From Gillisia sp. Hel1_33_143 (GTDB lineage: Bacteria > Bacteroidota > Bacteroidia > Flavobacteriales > Flavobacteriaceae): a stretch of DNA of 64,000 bases. Positions 20,579-28,338 of this stretch are shown here, piece by piece (position 1 is the stretch's first letter; the number at the start of each line of letters is the position of its first letter). The stretch is from NCBI RefSeq assembly GCF_900104765.1, contig NZ_LT629737.1, positions 1 through 64,000 on the forward strand, in the 5' to 3' direction. The position numbers were made by a program, and so were the translations under genes. A model generated the notes under the pieces. That model worked only from the letters and a program-made list of their open reading frames with translations, was not told the origin of the DNA and searched no databases.

Positions 20579-21079
20579 ATGCCGGCATCTACCATCATTT
20601 TGAACAACGAACAAATAAAGCATAAGATAAAGCGCATTGCGTATCAGATCTATGAAAGTAATGTAGATGAATCTCATTTAATATTGGCAGGAATCTCTAA
20701 GAGCGGATATCAGTTTACACAACGCTTAAAGACGGTGCTAGAAGAAATCTCAGATATTACGATAGAGTTATGTGAGGTTAGAATAGACAAGAAAAATCCT
20801 TTAAATGCCATAGAAACCTCCCTCCCTCCATCTTCTTACAAAGATAAATCTGTGGTATTGATAGATGATGTTCTAAACTCTGGAGCTACCTTGATCTACG
20901 GTGTTAAACACTTTTTGGAAGTTCCCTTAAAACAGTTTAAAACCGTAGTGCTTGTAGATAGAAGTCACAAAAAATTTCCTGTGAAAGCAGATTTTAAAGG
21001 AATTTCTTTATCAACTTCTATGAATGAGACTGTACAGGTACATTTCTCCAAAGGCAAAGACAAGGTGGAGCTACTTTAA
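20579..21079 (+). CDS. phosphoribosyltransferase (PyrR-like fold)
   Basis: A 166-residue type I phosphoribosyltransferase with the PRPP-binding loop VVLIDDVLNSGATL and an upstream flexible-loop region. It resembles PyrR/hypoxanthine-type enzymes in length, but a regulatory RNA-binding role is not indicated: no PyrR-binding attenuator was seen in front of pyrD. It is the last gene of a three-gene rightward cluster and its 3' end overlaps the convergent aroK by 9 bp. Confidence 0.85.
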   Translation: MPASTIILNNEQIKHKIKRIAYQIYESNVDESHLILAGISKSGYQFTQRLKTVLEEISDITIELCEVRIDKKNPLNAIETSLPPSSYKDKSVVLIDDVLNSGATLIYGVKHFLEVPLKQFKTVVLVDRSHKKFPVKADFKGISLSTSMNETVQVHFSKGKDKVELL

Positions 21080-21592
21080 CTTCTGAATAATTTCATATCC
21101 AATTTCATCTGCTTTTCTATTTTCCACATTTACCACAATATCTGCTTGGTTGTAATAATAGCTGCGTTCAAAGAGATGTTTTCGTATAAAATCTTCGAGA
21201 AGATCCTTAGTTGCTAAATGACTAATAACTGGTCTAGTTTCCTTTTCCTGAAATAACCTATTAGTTAAAAAGTCTACAGATGCTTTAAGATAAACAAGAT
21301 TAGCTTCAGTATGGCTTTTAATGAGATCCATATTTATACCATAACAAGGAGTTCCTCCTCCTAGTGCAACTATCATATCTATAGGTTCTTCTAAAACATC
21401 TTCCAGCACCTTAGTTTCTAATTTTCTAAAATATAGCTCCCCTTTGGTAGCAAAGATCTCAGAAACTGTTAGTTCTTCTATTAACGTTATTTGATCATCC
21501 AGATCTACAAGTGGTAATCTCATTTTTTGAGAAATATAGTCTGCAATTAGAGATTTACCCGATCCCATGTAACCTGAGAGAAAAATTTTCAT
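21071..21592 (-). CDS. aroK: shikimate kinase
   Basis: Phosphorylates shikimate in aromatic amino-acid synthesis. The 173-residue P-loop kinase has Walker A GYMGSGKSLIA, the shikimate-binding DLDDQI and GGGTPCY segments and the lid residue region KETRPVI. Length is typical. A possible -7 box TAAATTTG lies at 21640-21633. Its 3' end overlaps the convergent phosphoribosyltransferase gene. Confidence 0.95.
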   Translation of the reverse strand: MKIFLSGYMGSGKSLIADYISQKMRLPLVDLDDQITLIEELTVSEIFATKGELYFRKLETKVLEDVLEEPIDMIVALGGGTPCYGINMDLIKSHTEANLVYLKASVDFLTNRLFQEKETRPVISHLATKDLLEDFIRKHLFERSYYYNQADIVVNVENRKADEIGYEIIQKLK

Positions 21593-21654
21593 ACTGATTT
21601 TGAGGTGTTTAGAATTTTTTTAAAAACATTTGCAAATTTATATCAATTTCCTCT

Positions 21655-21683
21655 TGAAAAATAAATAAATCATAGTATATTTG
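21655..21683 (+). promoter_or_regulatory. tRNA cluster promoter
   Basis: TTG (21655-21657), an 18-bp spacer and TATATTTG (21676-21683) lie about 30 bp before the first tRNA-Lys. Confidence 0.65.
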
Positions 21684-21713
21684 CACCCGCAATCGCAAAA
21701 TAATGTGAAGCAA

Positions 21714-21786
21714 GATTTGGTAGCTCAGTTGGTAGAGCATCTCCCTTTTAAGGAGAGGGTCCTGGGTTCGAGCCCCAGCCAGATCA
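21714..21786 (+). tRNA. tRNA-Lys (anticodon TTT), copy 1
   Basis: A 73-nt cloverleaf with acceptor GATTTGG pairing with CCAGATC, the D-arm TAGCTCAGTTGGTAGAGCA, an anticodon loop CTTTTAA giving TTT and the T-loop GTTCGAGCC. CCA is not encoded. It is identical to copy 2. Confidence 0.97.
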
Positions 21787-21827
21787 CTAAGAATTAGAGG
21801 TTATCCTCAACGCTCATTAACATTTTA

Positions 21828-21900
21828 GATTTGGTAGCTCAGTTGGTAGAGCATCTCCCTTTTAAGGAGAGGGTCCTGGGTTCGAGCCCCAGCCAGATCA
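21828..21900 (+). tRNA. tRNA-Lys (anticodon TTT), copy 2
   Basis: Exact duplicate of the preceding tRNA-Lys, 41 bp downstream, with a different spacer. The two should be co-transcribed with the tRNA-Leu. Confidence 0.97.
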
Positions 21901-21991
21901 CTATTTTTACGTTCCATACTTTAAGAACTTTTAAAGTATTTATTTTGAAATTAAATTGCCCTTTAGAAAATCTTTTTCTAATAGCGCATTT

Positions 21992-22075
21992 GCCCGGGTG
22001 CTGGAATTGGTAGACAGGCATGGTTGAGGGCCATGTGTTCATTAGGGCGTGCGGGTTCAAGTCCCGCTCCGGGTA
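21992..22075 (+). tRNA. tRNA-Leu (anticodon GAG)
   Basis: An 84-nt class II tRNA. The acceptor GCCCGGG pairs with TCCGGGT (G-U at both ends), the anticodon stem CATGG/CCATG encloses TTGAGGG (GAG), and there is a long variable arm before the T-loop GTTCAAGTC. The discriminator is A; CCA is not encoded. Confidence 0.95.
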
Positions 22076-22513
22076 CAAATAAACTTCACTCCACATTTAT
22101 TTCATATCTTTCTTTCGCTTTTACTTTATCGTATTTGTAATACTCTATTTTTAACATGTTCAACTATTAGATCTATTGCACTTCGAATGCTATAAACTTC
22201 ACAAAGTATCTCTATATTTTCTATTAACATTTAATACTATCCTTTTTAAAAGTTTTGATAGGATCAAAATCTCACAGCTATCTCCTTTACCATATTAGTT
22301 ATAACTCTACGAAGCGAATTAGCGTTTACTACTTCCGTAAATTCAGCTTAAAAATGCAAACCCAGAATTAAGTAATTCCGTATATAGGTATTCAGAAGAA
22401 GTATTCCCTACATCAATTTTGTTTAACTTTATATCTACAAGATTAAACATTTAACATTTTGATATAAAAGTGAAACTACAAATTTGTTTAGATTTGTTTA
22501 TCTATTAACACCT
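22076..22513. other. 438-bp intergenic region upstream of the carotenoid regulator
   Basis: No gene is visible. The left 340 bp is plain AT-rich sequence without a convincing terminator. The last 95 bp hold a cluster of TGTTTA-type boxes described separately. Confidence 0.6.
22420..22500 (+). promoter_or_regulatory. TGTTTA box cluster, candidate CarH operator/promoter
   Basis: TGTTTAA (22420-22426) and TTAAACA (22443-22449) form an inverted pair 16 bp apart; TTTAACA follows at 22450, and ATTTGTTTA occurs twice exactly 10 bp apart (22482 and 22492), one helical turn. The cluster lies directly before the CarH-like regulator at 22514, so it is a good candidate for the autoregulated, light-responsive control region. 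The role is inferred. Confidence 0.45.
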
Positions 22514-23410
22514 ATGGAAAACGTTAAACAGAATTTCAGCATAAAAGATCTAGAGCATTTAAGTGGAATAAAAGCGCACACTATCCGAATCTGGGAAAAA
22601 CGCTACAATATCTTATCACCAGAGCGCACAGATACTAACATAAGAACCTACGATCTAGAAAATTTACAGAAGATACTCAATGTAACTTTCTTAAATGAAC
22701 ATGGCTATAAGATATCTAGAATAGCGAAACTTACCGATGTTGAGATCTCTACAATGGTTAAAAATGTAGCGGCTAGCGCGAGTGTTAAGAATCGAGCAAT
22801 TAATTCGTTTAAAATAGCTATGATCAATTTTGATCAGGTGTTGTTTAATAAAACCTATAATATGCTTATTGAGAAGAAGGAATTTAGAGAGATCTTTTTG
22901 GAGATCTTTATTCCTCTTTTAGATGAAATAGGTCTATTATGGCAAACAGATACTATAAATCCCGTTCATGAACATTTTCTTGTTAATTTAATTAAGCAGA
23001 AATTATATTTAAACATTTCTAAGTATGGAGATGCCACCAATGAAAATGAGGATGATCTATATGTGCTCTTCTTACCAGAAAATGAAATTCATGATCTTGG
23101 TATCCTCTACCTAAATTTTGAATTGAATTTTCATGGAAAAAGAACGATCTACCTTGGCCCTAGTATGCCTTTAAAAGATATGAAGTACTTATTGGAAATT
23201 CATAAAGATTTAAAGTTTATGAGTTATCTTACAATCGCACCGCTGGAAATGGATAGTTTCTTGGAAGAATTTCAAAGAGAACTATGCACAGAAAAAACCT
23301 TAGACATTAGCTTATTTGGAGCAAAAATACAGAATTTAGATCCTAACAATTATCCGGAAAATATCAGAATATATAAGTCTATTACAGAATTTGCAAATCA
23401 ATTAGATTAA
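22514..23410 (+). CDS. CarH/LitR-like MerR-family B12-dependent transcriptional regulator
   Basis: A 298-residue regulator with an N-terminal MerR-type DNA-binding domain (FSIKDLEHLSGIKAHTIRIW, about 8-75), a helical cobalamin-cap domain (about 95-170) and a shortened B12-binding Rossmann domain. The CarH light-sensing signature is visible: W143 is followed by E153-H154, spacing W-x9-EH, and E191-x-H193-x-x-G196 fits the cobalamin axial-ligand motif. CarH proteins repress carotenoid genes in the dark and release DNA when light breaks the adenosylcobalamin bond. The start at ATG 22514 gives the family N-terminus MENVKQNFSI. The stop overlaps the crtI start, so it is probably co-transcribed with, and controls, the crt genes. 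Confidence 0.88.
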   Translation: MENVKQNFSIKDLEHLSGIKAHTIRIWEKRYNILSPERTDTNIRTYDLENLQKILNVTFLNEHGYKISRIAKLTDVEISTMVKNVAASASVKNRAINSFKIAMINFDQVLFNKTYNMLIEKKEFREIFLEIFIPLLDEIGLLWQTDTINPVHEHFLVNLIKQKLYLNISKYGDATNENEDDLYVLFLPENEIHDLGILYLNFELNFHGKRTIYLGPSMPLKDMKYLLEIHKDLKFMSYLTIAPLEMDSFLEEFQRELCTEKTLDISLFGAKIQNLDPNNYPENIRIYKSITEFANQLD

Positions 23411-24873
23411 TGATGAAGAACAAAGTAAGCGTTATTGGATCTGGGTTTGCATCTTTATCTGCTGCATGTTACTTAGCGCGCGATGGGTATGTTGTTACTA
23501 TTTACGAAAAAAATGATAGTATTGGAGGTAGAGCAAGACAATTTAAAAAAGACGGATTTACCTTTGATATGGGACCTTCTTGGTATTGGATGCCAGATGT
23601 ATTTGAGCAGTTTTTCAAAGACTTCAATAAAAAACCTTCAGATTACTATCATTTAGATAAATTGAATCCGGCTTATACCGTTTTCTTCGGAAATGATAAA
23701 AGCATTCACATTGAAGATACTTTAGAGAAGATCTACGCTGCCTTTGAAGCGGAGGAAAAAGGAAGTTCAAAAAAGTTACAAAAGTTTATTTCCAATGCTC
23801 AGAACAATTATGAGATAGCTATTAAAGATCTTGTATATAGACCGGGTGTATCACCATTAGAATTAGTTACTCCCGAGACTATAAAAAGGGTCGGACAATT
23901 TTTTAGCACCATCTCAAAAGATGTTCGCAAAGAATTTAAAAATAAAAAACTTATTCAAATTTTAGAATTCCCTGTGCTTTTCTTAGGCGCAAAACCCAGC
24001 GATACTCCTTCTTTTTATAGTTTTATGAACTATGCAGATTTTGGACTTGGTACTTGGCATCCAAAAGGTGGAATGTTCATGGTAATTAAAGCTATGGAAG
24101 CTTTAGCGCTAAGTCTGGGAGTAAAAATCAACACAAATTGTAGTATAGATAAGATTAATACAACAGATAAAAAAATAACTTCTATTCTTGTGAATGGGGA
24201 AATTATTCCAACCAGTTTAGTAGTGACCGGTGCAGATTATCATCATAGCGAAACTTTACTGGATGCGAAAAACAGACAATATTCTGAAAGTTATTGGGAT
24301 AAGAAGACCTTTGCTCCATCTTCACTTCTTTTCTATGTAGGTTTTGATAAGAAATTGAAAAACGTAAATCATCATAACTTATTCTTTGATGTAGATTTTG
24401 ATGCGCACGCAAAGGATATTTACGATAAACCAAAATGGCCAGAAAACCCTCTGTTTTACGCTAATTTCACCTCTCTCACAGACGCGAGTACCGCACCAGA
24501 AAATTGTGAAAATGGATTCTTTCTGGTTCCTATTGCACCAGGTTTGGAGGATACAGAAGAATTAAGATCAATTTATTTTGAAAAGATCATGAACAGATTT
24601 GAGGAATTAACTCATCAATCTGTAAAAAATAACGTTATTTTTAAGGAGTCTTTTTGCGTGAAGGATTTTATTAAAGATTACAACAGCTATAAAGGCAATG
24701 CATATGGTATGGCAAATACACTATTACAAACCGCTTTTCTTAGGCCTAAATTAAAAAGTAGTAAAGTAGAAGGTTTGTATTTTACCGGACAGCTTACCGT
24801 ACCTGGTCCAGGTGTGCCTCCATCTTTAATTTCTGGAAAACTTGTTTCCGGACTCATTCAAAAAGACAACTAA
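23410..24873 (+). CDS. crtI: phytoene desaturase
   Basis: FAD-dependent enzyme that introduces four double bases-worth of desaturation into phytoene to give lycopene. The 487-residue protein has the dinucleotide-binding VIGSGFASLSAACYLA (about 5-21) followed by GGRARQF, the DMGPSWYWMPDVFE segment of bacterial CrtI and the C-terminal GLYFTGQLTVPGPGVPPSL motif. The start ATG overlaps the regulator's stop (TAATG), so translation is coupled. Second gene of the carotenoid operon. Confidence 0.96.
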   Translation: MMKNKVSVIGSGFASLSAACYLARDGYVVTIYEKNDSIGGRARQFKKDGFTFDMGPSWYWMPDVFEQFFKDFNKKPSDYYHLDKLNPAYTVFFGNDKSIHIEDTLEKIYAAFEAEEKGSSKKLQKFISNAQNNYEIAIKDLVYRPGVSPLELVTPETIKRVGQFFSTISKDVRKEFKNKKLIQILEFPVLFLGAKPSDTPSFYSFMNYADFGLGTWHPKGGMFMVIKAMEALALSLGVKINTNCSIDKINTTDKKITSILVNGEIIPTSLVVTGADYHHSETLLDAKNRQYSESYWDKKTFAPSSLLFYVGFDKKLKNVNHHNLFFDVDFDAHAKDIYDKPKWPENPLFYANFTSLTDASTAPENCENGFFLVPIAPGLEDTEELRSIYFEKIMNRFEELTHQSVKNNVIFKESFCVKDFIKDYNSYKGNAYGMANTLLQTAFLRPKLKSSKVEGLYFTGQLTVPGPGVPPSLISGKLVSGLIQKDN

Positions 24874-24874
24874 T

Positions 24875-25714
24875 ATGAAATCCATTTACGATAAGGTTTC
24901 TAGAAGCTGCAGCAAAGAAGTTACTAACGCTTATAGTACATCATTTTCTCTAGCTACAAAAATGCTAGCTCCATCCATAAGGCAGGACATTTATAATATT
25001 TATGGTTTTGTTAGATTGGCAGATGAAATTGTAGATTCTTTTCACGACTACAATAAAGAGAATTTACTTGATGATTTTACCGCAGATCTTTACAAAGCTA
25101 TAGATCAAAAAATTAGTCTGAATCCTATCCTTAATTCTTTTCAGGAAACTGTACATAAATATGAGATTGATCCATCCCTTTATAAAGCCTTTTTAAAGAG
25201 CATGAGACTAGATCTTCATAAATCTGATTATCTAACTCAAGCTGAATATAAAGAATACATTTATGGAAGTGCAGATGTAGTTGGTCTTATGTGCTTAAAA
25301 GTTTTTGTAGGTGGAGATCAGATCAAGTATGATGAATTAAGAGAATCTGCAATGAGCTTAGGGTCTGCATTTCAAAAGGTGAATTTCCTTAGAGACCTAA
25401 AAGCAGATTTTGAAGACCTTAGTAGAAGTTATTTTCCAGATACCAATTTAGAAGCGCTAGATGAAGAAAGTAAGCAACGAATAATAGATGAGATTGAAGC
25501 TGATTTCAAAAAAGGATTGCATGGTATTGCTAAATTACCAGTAGAAGCTAAATTTGGCGTTTATACAGCATATATATATTACAGAAAATTACTCCATAAA
25601 TTAAAGAACGTACCTTCTTTAGAAATTAAAAACAGAAGAATTAGCGTTCCAAATTATCAAAAAGCCGGTCTACTGGCAAAATCATATATTTCATACCGAT
25701 TAAATTTATTGTAA
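24875..25714 (+). CDS. crtB: phytoene synthase
   Basis: Condenses two geranylgeranyl diphosphates to phytoene, the first committed carotenoid step. The 279-residue protein has both aspartate-rich motifs, LADEIVD near residue 47 and FLRDLKADFED in the second half, with the trans-isoprenyl synthase signature between them. The start at 24875 (MKSIYDKVS), 1 bp after the crtI stop, matches homologues better than an in-frame ATG 33 bp earlier inside crtI. Confidence 0.95.
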   Translation: MKSIYDKVSRSCSKEVTNAYSTSFSLATKMLAPSIRQDIYNIYGFVRLADEIVDSFHDYNKENLLDDFTADLYKAIDQKISLNPILNSFQETVHKYEIDPSLYKAFLKSMRLDLHKSDYLTQAEYKEYIYGSADVVGLMCLKVFVGGDQIKYDELRESAMSLGSAFQKVNFLRDLKADFEDLSRSYFPDTNLEALDEESKQRIIDEIEADFKKGLHGIAKLPVEAKFGVYTAYIYYRKLLHKLKNVPSLEIKNRRISVPNYQKAGLLAKSYISYRLNLL

Positions 25715-26163
25715 TGAACATTTTACTCTGGTTAGTTGTTTTTTTAGGAACCTTCTTAATTATGGAGGGCATGGCATGGTTTACTCATAAATACATTATG
25801 CACGGCTTTCTATGGAAACTTCATGCAGATCATCATAGAAAAGACCATAGTAGCTGGTGGGAACGCAACGATCTATTTTTTGTTTTTTACGCGTTTGTGA
25901 GTATTACCTTCTTTTTATTATGGAGATATAACGATCTATGGATTGGCCTACCTATAGGATTAGGAATATTAGCATACGGAATCGCCTATTTCACAGTTCA
26001 TGATATCTTTATCCACCAAAGGTTTAAGATCTTTAGAAATGCCAATAACAAATATGCTAAAGGGGTACGAAGAGCTCATAAAATGCACCATAAACATTTA
26101 GGTAAAGATCATGGAGAGTGTTTTGGGATGTTATGGGTGCCATTCAAATACTTCAGAAAATAA
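25714..26163 (+). CDS. crtZ: beta-carotene hydroxylase
   Basis: A 149-residue membrane di-iron hydroxylase that converts beta-carotene to zeaxanthin. Histidine motifs in order: HKYIMHG, DHHRKDH, HDIFIHQR and HKMHHKH, as in the CrtZ/fatty-acid hydroxylase superfamily, with hydrophobic segments between. The start overlaps the crtB stop (TAATG). Confidence 0.95.
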   Translation: MNILLWLVVFLGTFLIMEGMAWFTHKYIMHGFLWKLHADHHRKDHSSWWERNDLFFVFYAFVSITFFLLWRYNDLWIGLPIGLGILAYGIAYFTVHDIFIHQRFKIFRNANNKYAKGVRRAHKMHHKHLGKDHGECFGMLWVPFKYFRK

Positions 26164-26190
26164 TTCTAAATTCTTATATCTTATAACTCA

Positions 26191-27324
26191 ATGCCAGATA
26201 GCTTCGACTATATAATTATTGGCGGTGGCTTAGCTGGACTACAACTGGCACTGAGATTTGCAGAAGACCCTTATTTTAATAATAAGCAATTTGCAATAAT
26301 AGATCCTTCAGATAAAACCGAAAACGATAAAACTTGGTGCTTTTGGGAAAAAGGAAAAGGTAATTGGGAGTCTATAATTTATAAATCCTGGGAAAGCGGA
26401 AGATTTCTAACTTCATCGAAATATTTAAAATTTCAGCTTGAACCCTATAAATACAAAATGATTCGCTCTGAGGATTTTTACTCCTTAGCAAAAGATAGGC
26501 TTCAAAGTTTAAATAATTTTCATTTTATTAAGGATAGTATTTCTGAAATATATGAAACTACAATGATCGCTCATGGAGCTAAACAGTATCAAGCAACTCA
26601 TTTTTTTGATAGTAGAATAAATTCTAGCTACCTAAAAGATAAAAAATCCTCCTTACTCTATCAGCATTTTAAAGGATGGATAATTGAAACAGATAGCAAT
26701 ATTTTTGATCCGGATCAATTCACTATGATGGATTATAGGTTGAAGCATAATAATAGTACCAGCTTCACTTATATGCTACCCCTTTCAAGAACTAAAGCCT
26801 TAATAGAATTCACCTTTTTTACCCCATATCTTACCGAAGAAAGCGTTTATGATGAAATGCTGATGAGTTATATTAAGGAATATCTCGGGGTAGATCAATT
26901 TCATATTTCAGAGACTGAAATAGGAGTTATACCTATGACAGATTTTCCCTTCCATAAAGATAACACTCCATCCATTACTAAAATAGGAACAGCAGGATCC
27001 TGGGTTAAGGGGTCTACGGGTTATTCTTTTAAACATACAGAAAAGAAAACAGCTAAGATCGTTGCAAATATCAAAGCTGGAAAAGAACCATCTTATGAAC
27101 TGCTGAATTCTAGATTTAGATGGTATGATGCAATTTTTCTTGATGTTCTTACTAGAAACAATGAAATGGGCGAAGAGATCTTCAGTAAATTTTACAGTAA
27201 AAACACAACTAAAAATATTTTAAAATATTTAGATGAGGAAACATCACTATCAGAAGATCTCAAAATTATGTTCTCCCTATTTGATGTGGAATTTATAAAG
27301 TCCTTTTTTAGAAAAGGAATGTAA
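26191..27324 (+). CDS. crtY: lycopene beta-cyclase
   Basis: A 377-residue FAD-fold cyclase (YIIIGGGLAGLQLALRF at 7-23) that closes both ends of lycopene to beta-carotene. Typical CrtY blocks are visible: WCFWEKG, GWIIETD, FTMMDYR, SYMLPLS-like YMLPLSRTKALIE, IGVIPM and GSWVKGSTGYSFKHT. It is the last gene of the crt cluster, 27 bp after crtZ. Together crtB, crtI, crtY and crtZ suffice for zeaxanthin; the GGPP synthase must be elsewhere. Confidence 0.94.
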   Translation: MPDSFDYIIIGGGLAGLQLALRFAEDPYFNNKQFAIIDPSDKTENDKTWCFWEKGKGNWESIIYKSWESGRFLTSSKYLKFQLEPYKYKMIRSEDFYSLAKDRLQSLNNFHFIKDSISEIYETTMIAHGAKQYQATHFFDSRINSSYLKDKKSSLLYQHFKGWIIETDSNIFDPDQFTMMDYRLKHNNSTSFTYMLPLSRTKALIEFTFFTPYLTEESVYDEMLMSYIKEYLGVDQFHISETEIGVIPMTDFPFHKDNTPSITKIGTAGSWVKGSTGYSFKHTEKKTAKIVANIKAGKEPSYELLNSRFRWYDAIFLDVLTRNNEMGEEIFSKFYSKNTTKNILKYLDEETSLSEDLKIMFSLFDVEFIKSFFRKGM

Positions 27325-27327
27325 ACG

Positions 27328-27888
27328 CTATTTAGCTAAAAGTTCATCTAAGGTTTTTCTTGTTTTTTCACTATCCCAAGCTGCAGAACCAACCTTTTCT
27401 ATAACAATATTTCCCTGCTTGTCTATTAAGTAAGTAGTTGGTAAGGTATTACTATTTAACGGTTCTGGAAGTTCGCTTTTGGGGCGATAAGCCGGTAATG
27501 TAAAATTCTTTCTATTCATGAAATTGCGAACCGTTTGATGATCTTCATTTGAAACAAAGAAAAAATCAACCCTATCACTATAATCTTCGTATAATTTCTG
27601 AAAACTAGGCATTTCTGCAATACATGGGGGACACCAGGTAGCCCAGAAATTTACAAGCACTACTCTACCCTTATGATCTGAAAATTCTACACGATCTTTA
27701 TTATTCTTTTCTAAAACCCAGTTGTACGATGCAATTTTAGGTCTTTCTTCTTCTGAAGTTACAGAGGGACTAAAAGAGATCAGCTTATTTACAAAGACAG
27801 CAATAGGCTTTCTTGTACCAGGAATAATCATGGCTAAGATAATGATGACCATTATAATATTAGACCATTGATTCTTAAAAATCTTCAT
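27328..27888 (-). CDS. membrane-anchored TlpA-like thiol-disulfide oxidoreductase
   Basis: A 186-residue protein with one N-terminal membrane helix (IIMVIIILAMIIPG) and a periplasmic thioredoxin fold containing the catalytic WATWCPPCIAEMP motif and the cis-proline region LPTTYLIDKQG. TlpA/ResA-like proteins reduce cysteines of exported proteins such as apocytochrome c. It is convergent with crtY, with only 3 bp between the stops, and has no operon partner here. Confidence 0.92.
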   Translation of the reverse strand: MKIFKNQWSNIIMVIIILAMIIPGTRKPIAVFVNKLISFSPSVTSEEERPKIASYNWVLEKNNKDRVEFSDHKGRVVLVNFWATWCPPCIAEMPSFQKLYEDYSDRVDFFFVSNEDHQTVRNFMNRKNFTLPAYRPKSELPEPLNSNTLPTTYLIDKQGNIVIEKVGSAAWDSEKTRKTLDELLAK

Positions 27889-28178
27889 TTAATTATCGTT
27901 TTAATTTTAGACGAAAATACAGTATAATCTTAACAGCGGTAGAAAAGTTTAATTTAAAATATCTATAAAAGGAAGCAGAGCACTTAAAAATAAAAGTATT
28001 TGTGTTATTATTAATTAGTAATAATGGCAATACTCTTATCATTTTAGCATTAATTTTAAAATAATATACTTAAAATCAATTTTTTAAGAATATCTATATA
28101 ATTTAAATGCCATCTTTCTATTCACATACTGTATTAGACTGTATAATTTGGAATAGAATATAAACTATATCAAAAAAC

Positions 28179-28216
28179 TAACGTGTCTACCTTTGTAGGG
28201 AATGGTAGATAGGTTA
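28179..28216 (+). ncRNA. possible small structured RNA leading into a terminator
   Basis: TAAC (28179-28182) pairs with GTTA (28213-28216) and CTACC (28187-28191) pairs with GGTAG (28204-28208), giving a nested hairpin with a symmetric internal loop, directly followed by an intrinsic terminator. No gene upstream on the plus strand needs that terminator. No convincing promoter was found, so this is weak. Confidence 0.3.
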
Positions 28217-28249
28217 AAATAACCCTGAAGAAAATCTTCAGGGTTATTT
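28217..28249. terminator. orphan or backup terminator
   Basis: AAATAACCCTGAAGA and TCTTCAGGGTTATTT are perfect 15-bp arms around AAA, with T-rich flank on the right and A-rich on the left. It could back up the aconitase terminator on the minus strand or end a small plus-strand RNA. Confidence 0.8.
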
Positions 28250-28272
28250 ATTTTTACAAATACTGCTCATGC

Positions 28273-28313
28273 AAAAAGCCCGATCTACATTCAATTTACA
28301 ATGTGATCGGGCT
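28273..28313 (-). terminator. aconitase terminator
   Basis: On the minus strand AGCCCGATC pairs with GATCGGGCT, with an inner ACAT/ATGT pairing, followed by five T residues, 25 bp after the aconitase stop. Confidence 0.85.
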
Positions 28314-28338
28314 ATATAAGTTAATCTACTAAATGAGA

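Larger units (their letters stand above)
27889..28338. other. 450-bp intergenic region upstream of the thioredoxin gene and downstream of aconitase
   Basis: No ORF with coding character is present. The left 280 bp is AT-rich and presumably carries the thioredoxin promoter. The right part holds a nested hairpin (28179-28216), a perfect terminator (28217-28249) and the aconitase terminator (28273-28313). Confidence 0.6.

Noticed and set aside
21839-22096. An 85-codon minus-strand ORF across the tRNA cluster
   Set aside because: It is the antisense of tRNA-Lys and tRNA-Leu genes, a common false ORF.
24203-24433. Antisense ORF within crtI
   Set aside because: Shadow frame of a clear coding gene without promoter or conserved features; the same applies to antisense ORFs in accA, guaB, trpE, trpB, pyruvate carboxylase and yaaA.
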